Shown piece after piece: positions 32,693 to 41,802 of a stretch of 52,630 nucleotides of DNA. The stretch's first letter is position 1; each line of letters starts with the position of its first letter. The DNA lies in contig JAGVVH010000461.1 of assembly GCA_019135895.1 (NCBI GenBank), positions 1 to 52,630 of the forward strand, given 5' to 3'. Origin of the DNA: Bacteroidota bacterium (GTDB lineage: Bacteria > Bacteroidota > Bacteroidia > Bacteroidales > WCHB1-69). Under the pieces are notes generated by a model. It saw only the letters and a program-made list of their open reading frames with translations, had not been told where the DNA came from and ran no database searches. A program made the position numbers and the translations under genes.

Positions 32693-34444
32693 ATGTTAAG
32701 TACTACTTTTAGAACACACACCTGCGGAGAACTCAATATTTCAAATGTCGGTCAGGCTGTAACTTTATGCGGATGGGTCCAGAAGATTAGAAAATTGGGA
32801 GGGATGACTTTTATTGATTTACGAGATCGCTATGGCATTACTCAACTTGCTTTCAATATTGAGACAAATGCTCCACTGTGTAAGCAAATTGAAGATTTGG
32901 GACGGGAATGGGTTATTGCCGTAACCGGAGAAGTTACCGAGCGATACAGTAAAAATATGAATATTCCAACAGGAGAAATTGAAATCATAGTTAACAAAGT
33001 TGAATTTCTTAGTAAATCCATTACCCCTCCTTTTACCATTGAAGACGAATCTGACGGAGGAGATGAACTCAGGATGAAATTCCGTTTCTTGGATTTACGT
33101 CGCAATGTGGTAAAAAAGAATATTCTTTTCCGACATCGGTTATCAATAGAAATCAGGAATTACCTTAACCAACTTAATTTTGTTGAAATTGAAACTCCAT
33201 TTTTAATCAATTCCACTCCTGAGGGAGCCCGTGATTTTGTTGTACCTTCTCGAATCAGTCAGGGTAAGTTTTACGCATTACCACAATCTCCTCAGACTTT
33301 CAAACAATTGTTAATGCTTGCAGGATATGACCGATATTTTCAGATTGTAAAGTGTTTTCGGGATGAGGATTTACGTGCAGACAGACAACCTGAATTTACA
33401 CAGATAGACTGTGAGATGTCATTTGTATCACAAGAAGATATTTTGAAAATCTTTGAAGGTTTGATCAGGCATATTTTTAAAACCGTTAAAAATATCGATA
33501 TCGACTGCATAGATCAAATCACTTATGCTGATGCCATGAAATATTATGGCAGTGATAAACCTGATCTTCGTTTTGGAATGCGCTTTACTGAATTAAATGA
33601 TATTTTAAAGGATAAAGAGTTCAAGCTTTTCAACGAAACTGATCTTGTTGTAGGATTTGTTGCGGACGGTTGTGCCGGATATACTCGGAAACAACTGGAT
33701 GAATTGGTTGATTTTGTACGTCGTCCTCAGGTGGGTGCCGGTGGTTTGGTTTATATATTGTGTCAGCCTGACGGAAATTACAAATCATCGGTTGACAAGT
33801 TTTATAATCAGGAAGATTTGAAAAGAGTTGCTGAAAAGTGCCATGCTAAGTCCGGAGATCTTATCCTGATAATGGCAGGCAAAACAGAAAAAACGCAAAC
33901 ACAACTTTCGCAACTTCGTTTGGAAATGGGAACAAGATTGGGCTTGCGTCGTCCGGGAGAATATAAACTGCTATGGGTTATTGATTTCCCTTTATTAGAG
34001 TGGGATGAAGAGACACAACGGTTTTATGCAAAACACCATCCATTTACAGCTCCCAAACCCGAACACGAAAGTATTTTAGAGACTAATCCCGGGGCAGTAA
34101 ATGCCAACGCTTATGACTTAGTAATCAACGGCACTGAAATTGGGGGCGGTTCCATCAGAATTCATGATCAGGAGCTACAACGCAGAATGTTCAGAGCACT
34201 TGGATTTAGTGATGACGATGCCCAGAAGCAATTCGGGTTCCTTATGAATGCTTTTCAATACGGGGCTCCTCCACACGGAGGCATTGCTTTCGGATTTGAC
34301 AGATTGTGTGCGGTACTTTCTGACGTAGACTCTATTCGAGACTTTATAGCTTTTCCAAAAAATAATGCTGCCCGAGACACTATGATTGACGCTCCTGCGA
34401 GCATTTCCGAAGAACAACTTAAAGAATTAGGTTTAAAACTATAA
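32693..34444 (+). CDS. aspS: Aspartyl-tRNA synthetase
   Basis: This 583-residue class II synthetase charges tRNA-Asp with aspartate. The N-terminal anticodon-binding OB domain ([24 protein letters not shown]) is followed by motif 1 around [23 protein letters not shown], motif 2 [18 protein letters not shown], a bacterial-type GAD insertion and motif 3 [21 protein letters not shown] is also typical. Its length matches the bacterial type rather than the shorter archaeal type. Whether it also charges tRNA-Asn cannot be read without gatCAB context. Confidence 0.97.
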   Translation: MLSTTFRTHTCGELNISNVGQAVTLCGWVQKIRKLGGMTFIDLRDRYGITQLAFNIETNAPLCKQIEDLGREWVIAVTGEVTERYSKNMNIPTGEIEIIVNKVEFLSKSITPPFTIEDESDGGDELRMKFRFLDLRRNVVKKNILFRHRLSIEIRNYLNQLNFVEIETPFLINSTPEGARDFVVPSRISQGKFYALPQSPQTFKQLLMLAGYDRYFQIVKCFRDEDLRADRQPEFTQIDCEMSFVSQEDILKIFEGLIRHIFKTVKNIDIDCIDQITYADAMKYYGSDKPDLRFGMRFTELNDILKDKEFKLFNETDLVVGFVADGCAGYTRKQLDELVDFVRRPQVGAGGLVYILCQPDGNYKSSVDKFYNQEDLKRVAEKCHAKSGDLILIMAGKTEKTQTQLSQLRLEMGTRLGLRRPGEYKLLWVIDFPLLEWDEETQRFYAKHHPFTAPKPEHESILETNPGAVNANAYDLVINGTEIGGGSIRIHDQELQRRMFRALGFSDDDAQKQFGFLMNAFQYGAPPHGGIAFGFDRLCAVLSDVDSIRDFIAFPKNNAARDTMIDAPASISEEQLKELGLKL

Positions 34445-34490
34445 GAACATAAGCAGATAGATATTATTCACAAAGTTAATATAAAACAAT

Positions 34491-35555
34491 ATGGAAAAAA
34501 ATCTCGGAAACACATATAACTCATTCAGTTTACTTGGTTTTATTTGGAATTGGCGTTATACATTATTGATTGTTTGTATAGTGTCTGCTATTCTCTCTTT
34601 TACTTTTTCTACCAAAATTTTCATTCAACCCAAATTCAAATCCACTGCAATCATCTATGCTCCCAGAACTAATTCGGTTGCCAAAATACTCGTAAACGAA
34701 CAGAATTATAATGAAAAACTAGACATGAAAGCCTATGCTGTTGAAGAAGAGACCGAACAGATGATGCAAATTTTAAACTCCAGAGATATTCAGGATGCCT
34801 TAATTAAAAATTTTAATTTATTAACTCACTACGATATTGACACCAACCAAAAATATTGGAAAACTAAAATTTATAAAGCACTCACTAACAATGTAAAAAT
34901 TAAAAGAACTGAATATGGCGCTATTGCAATCATTGTTACTGATTGGGATCCCCAAACAGCTGCTGATATAGCTAATGAAATTACCTATCAATTAGATACC
35001 ATAAAAAATAAGATTGAACATGAACGAGCTGCAACTGCATATTCTCTTCTTCAAAAACAAAATGATGAAATTTCTGCTGAAATAGAAAAGCTCAATGACT
35101 CCTTAAACATTATTATGGAACATGGGGTTTTTGACTTTGAATCACAGTCTGAAAGAGTAACTCAACAGTATGCCATTGCTTTGGCTCAGGGGAATACGGC
35201 CGCCACACAACGTCTTCAAGCAGAGCTGAATAAGCTTTCTACCTGGGGCCCCGTATCCGAATCATTGAGAGGTTTGCTCTTTAATTTTAGAGAATATCAA
35301 ACTCTATGCAAATCCAAAATGATGGATGCTAAAATGGATATGGAAGCCCAAATGCCAGTTAAATTTGTAATTGAAAAAGCAACTCCTTCCGATAAAAAAG
35401 CCTATCCCAAAAAATCTATCATCATGATAGTTTCTACTTTATCAGCCTTTATTATGGCTATACTGACACTTCTAATGATGGAAAATATCCAAAACAACAA
35501 AAGGGTTTCAGCACAAAATAAAAATATTGAAGAAAACAAGGGCAGCAACATTTAG
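34491..35555 (+). CDS. Wzz-like polysaccharide chain-length determinant protein
   Basis: This 354-residue protein has the Wzz/PCP layout. A first transmembrane helix lies at about 24-46 (YTLLIVCIVSAILSFTFS), then a periplasmic domain with FKSTAIIYAPRTNS and long coiled-coil helices (about 180-275), and a second helix near 307-328 (SIIMIVSTLSAFIMAILTLL) after the typical Pro/Lys-rich run KKAYPKKS. No Walker kinase domain follows, so it is the PCP type without a fused BY-kinase. Such proteins set polymer length for surface polysaccharides. The O-antigen-ligase-like gene begins on the very next base, indicating tight translational coupling. Confidence 0.86.
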   Translation: MEKNLGNTYNSFSLLGFIWNWRYTLLIVCIVSAILSFTFSTKIFIQPKFKSTAIIYAPRTNSVAKILVNEQNYNEKLDMKAYAVEEETEQMMQILNSRDIQDALIKNFNLLTHYDIDTNQKYWKTKIYKALTNNVKIKRTEYGAIAIIVTDWDPQTAADIANEITYQLDTIKNKIEHERAATAYSLLQKQNDEISAEIEKLNDSLNIIMEHGVFDFESQSERVTQQYAIALAQGNTAATQRLQAELNKLSTWGPVSESLRGLLFNFREYQTLCKSKMMDAKMDMEAQMPVKFVIEKATPSDKKAYPKKSIIMIVSTLSAFIMAILTLLMMENIQNNKRVSAQNKNIEENKGSNI

Positions 35556-36995
35556 ATGAAGCTAAACAGAAATATAGTTTTGGGAGTCAGTTTGGCTTTT
35601 ATTTTGCTAAACTGTTTAGCCTTAACAAGGGAAATGTTTTTTATTCCTCTATTGTCCGGATCATTTATTTTACTATATCTTTTATTTTTCCGTGTGGATA
35701 TTTTGATTTATCTCATGGCATTTATAACTCCTTTTTCAATTATAATTAAAAATAATCAGATTAATCTTGGTCTTTCAATGCCTTCAGAATTAATCATGAT
35801 TGCCCTCACACTGCTTTTTCTTTTCCGTATTTTATATGATATCAAGCTTGACAGGAAAATTTTAAAACATCCAATATCCATTGTCATATATTTTTATTTG
35901 ATTTGGTTATTGATAACTTCAATTACCAGTGAAATTCCGATAGTTTCGTTCAAGTTTTTGGCATCAAAAATATGGTTTATTGTCTCTTCTTATTTTGTTG
36001 TAATACAGTTAATTAAAGACGACGTTAACAATGCCATAAAATTCTTTAACTGTTATGCCGTAGGTTTAGCTATAATAGTTTTAATTACAACTATCCGTCA
36101 TGCAGGAATGGGTTTCTCAGAAGATAGTGGACATTGGGTCATGTCACCTTTCTACAACGATCATACTGCCTACGGAGCAATACTTGCCTTCTTTTTACCC
36201 ATTTCAATAGGTTTCTTTTTTTTACCTGAAAATAATAAATGGAAAAAAACAGGCTATTTAATTTTGTCAATAATATTTATTGTCGGCTTTTATCTTTCAT
36301 TCAGTCGTGCCGCCTGGATAAGTTTCATAATTGCTGCAGGTGTTTGGGTGGTTTTAAAACTTAGGATTAAATTTTCATGGTTTATTGTTGGAATATCATC
36401 ATTATTTATTCTTTTTTATTTTTTCTCTGATGATCTTCTCTATAAAATGAGTCGAAATTCACAGGATTCTTCAGGAAATTTCGTTGAACAGGTTCAGTCA
36501 ATATCCAATATTTCAACTGATGCTTCTAATGTGGAAAGAATAAACCGTTGGGTAGCAGCTAAAGGAATGATTATAGAACGCCCAATAGTAGGATGGGGAC
36601 CCGGAACTTACCAATTTGTTTATGCTCCTTTTCAGAAAGGAAAATATAAAACAATCATTTCGACAAACTTTGGAACCGGAGGTAATGCCCATAGTGAATA
36701 CATAGGACCATGGGCTGAAACAGGAACTGTCGGTCTTTTTGTTATTTTGGCTCTAGTAATTTTGATTTTATACTACGGTATTCGCACTTACATCAGGATA
36801 AAAGATACAAAACTTCGTTTATTAAGCTTAACATTCTCACTATCCCTAATAACCTATTTCATACACGGAGGATTAAATAATTTTCTTGATACTGACAAAT
36901 TATCTCTCCCCTTTTGGGCTTCCTTTGCAGTCATTGTGGTGTTAAATTCATTATATCTGAATAAAAACAAAGAAGAGATAGAAACTTTAAGATAA
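35556..36995 (+). CDS. O-antigen ligase/polymerase family membrane protein
   Basis: This 479-residue protein has about eleven to twelve hydrophobic spans and a large periplasmic loop near residues 295-385. In the loop, IVGWGPGTYQFVYAPFQKG and GNAHSEYIGPWAETGTVGL match the conserved Wzy_C/WaaL region, with the functionally important NAHSEY His. The family covers ligases that attach O-antigen to lipid A core and Wzy polymerases; the two are hard to tell apart from sequence. Placement directly after a Wzz-like gene favours polymer assembly. No glycosyltransferase or flippase gene lies next to it, so this pair is a satellite of a polysaccharide locus elsewhere. Confidence 0.88.
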   Translation: MKLNRNIVLGVSLAFILLNCLALTREMFFIPLLSGSFILLYLLFFRVDILIYLMAFITPFSIIIKNNQINLGLSMPSELIMIALTLLFLFRILYDIKLDRKILKHPISIVIYFYLIWLLITSITSEIPIVSFKFLASKIWFIVSSYFVVIQLIKDDVNNAIKFFNCYAVGLAIIVLITTIRHAGMGFSEDSGHWVMSPFYNDHTAYGAILAFFLPISIGFFFLPENNKWKKTGYLILSIIFIVGFYLSFSRAAWISFIIAAGVWVVLKLRIKFSWFIVGISSLFILFYFFSDDLLYKMSRNSQDSSGNFVEQVQSISNISTDASNVERINRWVAAKGMIIERPIVGWGPGTYQFVYAPFQKGKYKTIISTNFGTGGNAHSEYIGPWAETGTVGLFVILALVILILYYGIRTYIRIKDTKLRLLSLTFSLSLITYFIHGGLNNFLDTDKLSLPFWASFAVIVVLNSLYLNKNKEEIETLR

Positions 36996-37069
36996 TAAAT
37001 GTAATCGGAAATAATAATTCTAAATAAGTTCCTCTCTATTTATAAGTTTCTTTCGGGATGAAAACTATA

Positions 37070-38902
37070 TTAATCTTCAGATTCAGAAGCTACAAATTCT
37101 TTATAGGCAGACAATACTTTTGATTTTGAAAGAAAACCGACATATTCTTGGTCTTGAGTTATAACAGGTAAATTAAAGTTTTGGGATACATTAAATTTTT
37201 CAATCACATCTTCTCCACTATCCGTCTCATAAACAAATATTTCAGGAGTAATCATCAGATCTTTCACAAAAACATAGTCATAAAGTTCCTGTTTGAAAAT
37301 TATATCACGATGTTGGTCCATTACAAGCAATCCTGCAAAACGATTATTGTCATCCAATACCACAAATAGATTCCGTTTACACTTAGCAATCAAATTGGTA
37401 TAATCTCGCAAAGAGCTATGAATAGAAATTGTCAGGATATCATAATCAATAAGACTTTGCCATTTTATTCTTTTCATAGCAAATTTATCCTTGTTATGGG
37501 TTTTTAAAGCTCCCATTTCAGCAAGTTTTTTTGTATAAACAGAATATTTTTCAAAAGGATGTACAGTAAGATAGGCCACAGAAGCAGTAATCATCAGGGG
37601 AACAAGCAGTACATATCCTGTTGTAAGTTCCGCAATCAGAAAAATGCCGGTAAGAGGAGCCTGCATGACACCTGCCATGACACCTGCCATACCTGCAAGT
37701 ATAAAATTGATAACAGGAAGGTCCAATCCTAAATAATAATTAAGAATTTCCGACACAAAAAAACCAGAAAAAGCTCCTACAAACAAACAGGGAGCAAACA
37801 CGCCACCCACACCACCTGACGAAGTTGTCAAAGCCATTGCAATTACTTTCACCAAAATAACTAAGGCAATAAAAACTAAAAAAACAAAATGAGAATCCGA
37901 AATAAAAGAAATCGGAGAATGTTGAAAAATGGGAAAGGCATTACCGTTAATAATGGCATTAACACTTTCATAGCCTTCACCATAAAAGACAGGAAAAACA
38001 AAAATCAGCCCACCAAGAAAAAGGCCTCCAAGCAGTGCCTTAATATAGCGATTTTTAAATTTTCCCATCCACTTTTCAATAAATCTAAGCATTCGGAGAA
38101 AATAGACTGAAACGAAACCGGCAAAAATGCCAAGAATTATATAAAAAGGAATATTTTGAAGTTGATAGGTGCTTGTAAAAGGAATGCTTAACATCACATT
38201 TTCTCCTAGAAAAAAGATAGAAAGTAACGTTCCTGTGGCAGCAGAAATTAATAGTGGAAGAATAGCAGCGGTAGTGAGGTCAAGCATTAGTACCTCAACA
38301 GCAAAAACAATAGCTGCAATAGGAGCTTTAAATATGGCAGCCATAGCAGCGGTTGAACCACATGCCAGCATAAGCCTGGTGTTTTTAGGCGAAAGATTAA
38401 AAAATTGGGCTAAATTCGATCCCACAGCAGCTCCTGTCAGCACAATTGGGGCTTCCAAACCGACGGAACCGCCGAAGCCCACCGTAATTGTACTGGCAAT
38501 CATAGATGAATATATATTATGTCGCCGCAATTTGCCTTTGCTTTTACACATTGATTTTAAGACAATACTAACCCCATGACTAAGATTGTCTTTTACCAAC
38601 CTCACAACATACCACATTGTCAGCACTATCCCAATAAATGGAAAGGCAAGATATAAATAATTAATCTCGGCTTCCGGAAAAGCATTCCCAAGAATAGAAG
38701 TTGTGAAATGAAGCAGATTTTTAATAATGATAGCAACAGTAGCTCCAAAAATACCTGTAAAAAAACTCAGCAACAAAACAGTATTAGGGATTCCGATTTT
38801 TTGTTTAATCGTACGTCTTAATTTTACAAATTTAACCAACAACTGCTTTAGCACTTTATATAATTTTGCGGCAAATATAGAAAAAATGGGCACATGTAGC
38901 AT
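37070..38902 (-). CDS. CLC family chloride channel with CBS domains
   Basis: This 610-residue protein has the CLC membrane domain (about 40-450) and two C-terminal CBS domains (about 475-605). The gating Glu is Glu150 in GGSVGLEAPIV. The GxFAP selectivity motif is GGVFAPCLF. The central Tyr is present in YSVYTKKL. The position equal to E. coli ClcA Glu203 is Val204 (FKAPIAAIVFAVEVL), the residue seen in channel-type CLCs, and the GSGIP motif is replaced by SHGVS. So it may be a channel rather than a proton antiporter; this is inference. The ATG at 38902 abuts the TonB receptor stop; a -7 box within codons 8-11 and GTG at 38854 leave an alternative start. Confidence 0.93.
   Translation of the reverse strand: MLHVPIFSIFAAKLYKVLKQLLVKFVKLRRTIKQKIGIPNTVLLLSFFTGIFGATVAIIIKNLLHFTTSILGNAFPEAEINYLYLAFPFIGIVLTMWYVVRLVKDNLSHGVSIVLKSMCKSKGKLRRHNIYSSMIASTITVGFGGSVGLEAPIVLTGAAVGSNLAQFFNLSPKNTRLMLACGSTAAMAAIFKAPIAAIVFAVEVLMLDLTTAAILPLLISAATGTLLSIFFLGENVMLSIPFTSTYQLQNIPFYIILGIFAGFVSVYFLRMLRFIEKWMGKFKNRYIKALLGGLFLGGLIFVFPVFYGEGYESVNAIINGNAFPIFQHSPISFISDSHFVFLVFIALVILVKVIAMALTTSSGGVGGVFAPCLFVGAFSGFFVSEILNYYLGLDLPVINFILAGMAGVMAGVMQAPLTGIFLIAELTTGYVLLVPLMITASVAYLTVHPFEKYSVYTKKLAEMGALKTHNKDKFAMKRIKWQSLIDYDILTISIHSSLRDYTNLIAKCKRNLFVVLDDNNRFAGLLVMDQHRDIIFKQELYDYVFVKDLMITPEIFVYETDSGEDVIEKFNVSQNFNLPVITQDQEYVGFLSKSKVLSAYKEFVASESED
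38872..38879 (-). promoter_or_regulatory. Possible internal -7 box at the start of the CLC gene
   Basis: TATATTTG on the minus strand lies inside the first codons. If used, translation would start at GTG 38854 or a TTG just after. Confidence 0.35.
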
Positions 38903-41188
38903 TTAAATATCGAGTTTAAAACCAACAAAATAGGTTCGGGGCAATGAGGGGCCATAAATATAATCAGAATCTCGGTAGATTCCATAATCAATATCTTTTT
39001 GGAAACTGTTAAAAATATTCTTTACTCCGGCATTAAGTTGAAGAATTGAATTGTCTGAAAGAGTAAAATTATACGTTACTTTAAAATTTAAATCAAAAAA
39101 ATCAGATGTTGTTTCTTCCCTATCTTCCAAAATATACCCCGCAAAATGTTGCACCAGCATACTTCCGGTATAAACTCCTGACAAAGAGAAGACTGCTTTT
39201 TTCTTTAAGTAGTAGTTCAGGGTCATAAATCCATAGTGATCGGGAGTTCTGAACATTTTTTTCTGTGGAGATAATTTTGGGTTATTTGACCAAGATTCAG
39301 CTTTCAGGTAAAGACTTTGCTGAAAAGTATATCCTAGTTCCAGATTAAGGTGGAATGGAAAAGCTATCCGATAATTTAAATTAAGCCCCCCGACAAAAGC
39401 TCCAGAACTATTTCTGCGTTCCAAGACCAAAGCTCCTGATTCATTGGGACCAATTTCATAAAGAATAAAAACTCCATTAAGTTGCGTATAAAATCCTTCA
39501 ATCAGAAAATTTGTCTTAGTTCTTCTGAAATTTTTGCTCAAGTCAACAGCTCCGTTCAAAGTATGTGAATATTCGGGTTTAAGATTATCATTTAGATTAA
39601 TAATAACCTCTCGTCCACCGATTATATTTGAATGTAAATCAGAGTCATATGTTTGTGGCGCTCTGTAACCTGAAGAATAACCTAATCTTAAAATCACAGA
39701 CTTTGAAGGACTAAATCTGATGTTTAATCTTGGACTAACAATTGGTTTTTTGATAAGGTTATGTTTATCAACACGTACAGCGGCTAAAATAGTCCATTTA
39801 TTATTTGTCCATTCGTTTTGCAAAAAAGCTCCTAAAAGGTGCACTTCCTGATTTAAAGAAATATTTTGGGTAAGGGCAATATCTTTTAACAAATCAAAGT
39901 CATACTCAACTCCTACCATAAATTGGGCAGGCATAAAAAGAAACTTTTTCATAAACAAGGTATATTGTCCTCCGTTTGAAGAAGTAATTTCTGAAGTTCT
40001 GCTATAGCCATCCGGATCATGATGTACACCTTCATAGCTATCGCGTAATGCATAATGAGTCGAAGAAAAGAAGAGAAAGCGATGCTTCCCGTTTTTTGAA
40101 TAGTAATCAAAAGTAAGATTCCCTTCATGTAAATCCAGCTTATATTCTCCTGCAATATTAGCAATTTCCACCGGAAGATAAAGGCTATCTCCGCCTCTTC
40201 TGTATTCGTTTGTATAATGGTATTCAACTGTAAGCTTGGTAAAGCCATTAAATTTATGGTAGGCTTTTGCTCCGATATTAGCTCCTTTCAACTTTCCGAT
40301 ATCGCTGATTCCGTCATTATTATCATCATACTGGTGTCTGTATCGTATGGCTCCGAAAAATGAGGCTCCGGTTTGAATATTGGGAGAGACAAAAGATGCA
40401 TTAAAAAAGGAATTGTTATCAATTGCTTTTCCTCCTATAAGACTTGTATTATTTGCAATAGAAATTCCGTTACAAAAAGCATCCTTGGTAATAATATTTA
40501 TTGTTCCTCCAATTGCATTTGATCCAAATGCAGCAGAACCACCCCCTTTTGTAATTTCAATTCTTTTGATCATATTAGAAGGTATTTGCTCAATTCTGAA
40601 CTGATTGGCAACTGTTCCCAGAATTGGACGACTGTCAATTAATATCTGGGAATAATGACCTTCAAGGCCATTAATTCTAACTTGTTGCATTCCACAAGTT
40701 TGACAATTAGTTTCTACTCTAACTCCCGACAAATAGTTAAGACTTTGGGAAAGGACACATGAATTGGTGTTTTCAAGAGCTGCCTGATTGAGTACATTGA
40801 CAACAACCGCAGATTTTGGGAGATCTGTTTCCAAACGGTTTGAAGAAACCACTACTTCATTTATATTTAAAGGAGAAGGTTCCATTTCAATATTCAATTC
40901 CAGAACATTTCCCTTTTCTAAAACAACCTCTTTCTCCAAACCTGCATATCCAATGCTGGAGACCACCAAAACATATGAACCCTTTGGAATTCCCCCCATA
41001 TAATAATCTCCCAACTCATTGGTAAAAGTGCAAAAAGTAGTCCCTTTTATTGAGACTGATACAAATTTTAAAGCAGTTTTATCTTCTTTATCTATAATTT
41101 TACCTCTAATTCCACAGAGCTCATCTTGTGCAAAAGAAAAGGCACAAACTAGCAATAGGGATAATATGGCAATGATATATTTTTTCAT
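38903..41188 (-). CDS. TonB-dependent outer membrane receptor, likely metal-related
   Basis: This 761-residue protein has a signal peptide (cleaved near AFSFA-Q21), a CarboxypepD_reg-like domain at about 25-105 (GIRGKIIDKEDKTALKFVSV), a plug domain at about 115-235 and a 22-strand-type barrel ending in the C-terminal YFVGFKLDI. The plug contains a CxxC (Cys162 and Cys165) in NCQTCGMQQVRINGLEGHYS, then ILIDSRPILG and EITKGGGSAAFGSNAIGGTI. It is of the BtuB/CirA-like group rather than the SusC group, and no SusD gene is present. The His-rich gene upstream suggests a metal or metal-complex ligand; that is inference. No promoter is seen in the 107-base gap upstream, so it is likely co-transcribed with that gene. 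Confidence 0.93.
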   Translation of the reverse strand: MKKYIIAILSLLLVCAFSFAQDELCGIRGKIIDKEDKTALKFVSVSIKGTTFCTFTNELGDYYMGGIPKGSYVLVVSSIGYAGLEKEVVLEKGNVLELNIEMEPSPLNINEVVVSSNRLETDLPKSAVVVNVLNQAALENTNSCVLSQSLNYLSGVRVETNCQTCGMQQVRINGLEGHYSQILIDSRPILGTVANQFRIEQIPSNMIKRIEITKGGGSAAFGSNAIGGTINIITKDAFCNGISIANNTSLIGGKAIDNNSFFNASFVSPNIQTGASFFGAIRYRHQYDDNNDGISDIGKLKGANIGAKAYHKFNGFTKLTVEYHYTNEYRRGGDSLYLPVEIANIAGEYKLDLHEGNLTFDYYSKNGKHRFLFFSSTHYALRDSYEGVHHDPDGYSRTSEITSSNGGQYTLFMKKFLFMPAQFMVGVEYDFDLLKDIALTQNISLNQEVHLLGAFLQNEWTNNKWTILAAVRVDKHNLIKKPIVSPRLNIRFSPSKSVILRLGYSSGYRAPQTYDSDLHSNIIGGREVIINLNDNLKPEYSHTLNGAVDLSKNFRRTKTNFLIEGFYTQLNGVFILYEIGPNESGALVLERRNSSGAFVGGLNLNYRIAFPFHLNLELGYTFQQSLYLKAESWSNNPKLSPQKKMFRTPDHYGFMTLNYYLKKKAVFSLSGVYTGSMLVQHFAGYILEDREETTSDFFDLNFKVTYNFTLSDNSILQLNAGVKNIFNSFQKDIDYGIYRDSDYIYGPSLPRTYFVGFKLDI

Positions 41189-41294
41189 TTATTTTTTTAT
41201 TAATATTAATTTTAGTGATAACTAGTCATCATAATTATTATTATGAATTTTATTATCTATCATCTACTTAGATAAGAATTTTAAATATTTGAAA

Positions 41295-41687
41295 TTATAA
41301 AAAATAATAGATAGATGGGGGAGCTCTTAGAGATGGGTTTTTTAAGTAAGAAGAAATTAATAACGTTTGATTTATATCAATAGAAACATTATTCAGAAAA
41401 AATAAATGAGGATTCAAATCATAAAAGTCAATACTAAACTCATCAGAAAAGAATATGGAGGGATCATTTTCAAAATTACAACCACAATGAGAGTCATGAT
41501 GTTTTTCAGAAAAGGGGGCATGATGATCATGATGAGCAACACAAGGGTAGGAATGAGCAACAATAATCCCATCAAAAATATGAATATGATAAAAATAGGA
41601 GATTCCGCCCAGATAAAAAGAGATTAGGACAACAAGAAAGAGGGAGCCCAACTTTCTAAATGATTTTATCCTAAATATTTTAATCAT
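41295..41687 (-). CDS. His-rich small anchored protein
   Basis: ATG at 41687 gives 130 residues; an in-frame TTG at 41693 is unlikely. A hydrophobic anchor or signal (SLFLVVLISFYLGGI, about 15-29) precedes a segment with ten His between residues 34 and 67 (HIHIFDG, AHSYPCVAHHDHHAPFSEKH) and three Cys (49, 68, 70). The C-terminus LRAPPSIYYF recalls the short RxPP-type ends of other Bacteroidota proteins next to metal receptors. It probably binds zinc, copper or nickel in the periplasm. It leads a three-gene unit with the TonB receptor and the CLC. The family name is unknown to me. Confidence 0.8.
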   Translation of the reverse strand: MIKIFRIKSFRKLGSLFLVVLISFYLGGISYFYHIHIFDGIIVAHSYPCVAHHDHHAPFSEKHHDSHCGCNFENDPSIFFSDEFSIDFYDLNPHLFFLNNVSIDINQTLLISSYLKNPSLRAPPSIYYFL

Positions 41688-41707
41688 TTGCAATTAATAA
41701 TTTGATG

Positions 41708-41715
41708 CAAATATA
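41708..41715 (-). promoter_or_regulatory. Bacteroidota -7 box for the His-rich/TonB/CLC unit
   Basis: TATATTTG on the minus strand, 20 bases before the ATG at 41687. Confidence 0.65.
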
Positions 41716-41752
41716 AAAAAAATAGAATAAGAGAGAAATGACGTTATTGAGG

Positions 41753-41785
41753 TAAAAAAAAAGCTGCCAAATAGTAGGGCAGCTT
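41753..41785 (-). terminator. Rho-independent terminator of pnp
   Basis: Stem aagctgcc (41761-41768) pairs with ggcagctt (41778-41785). On the minus strand a run of nine T follows. Confidence 0.9.
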
Positions 41786-41802
41786 ATAATTAAAAAATCA
41801 GA

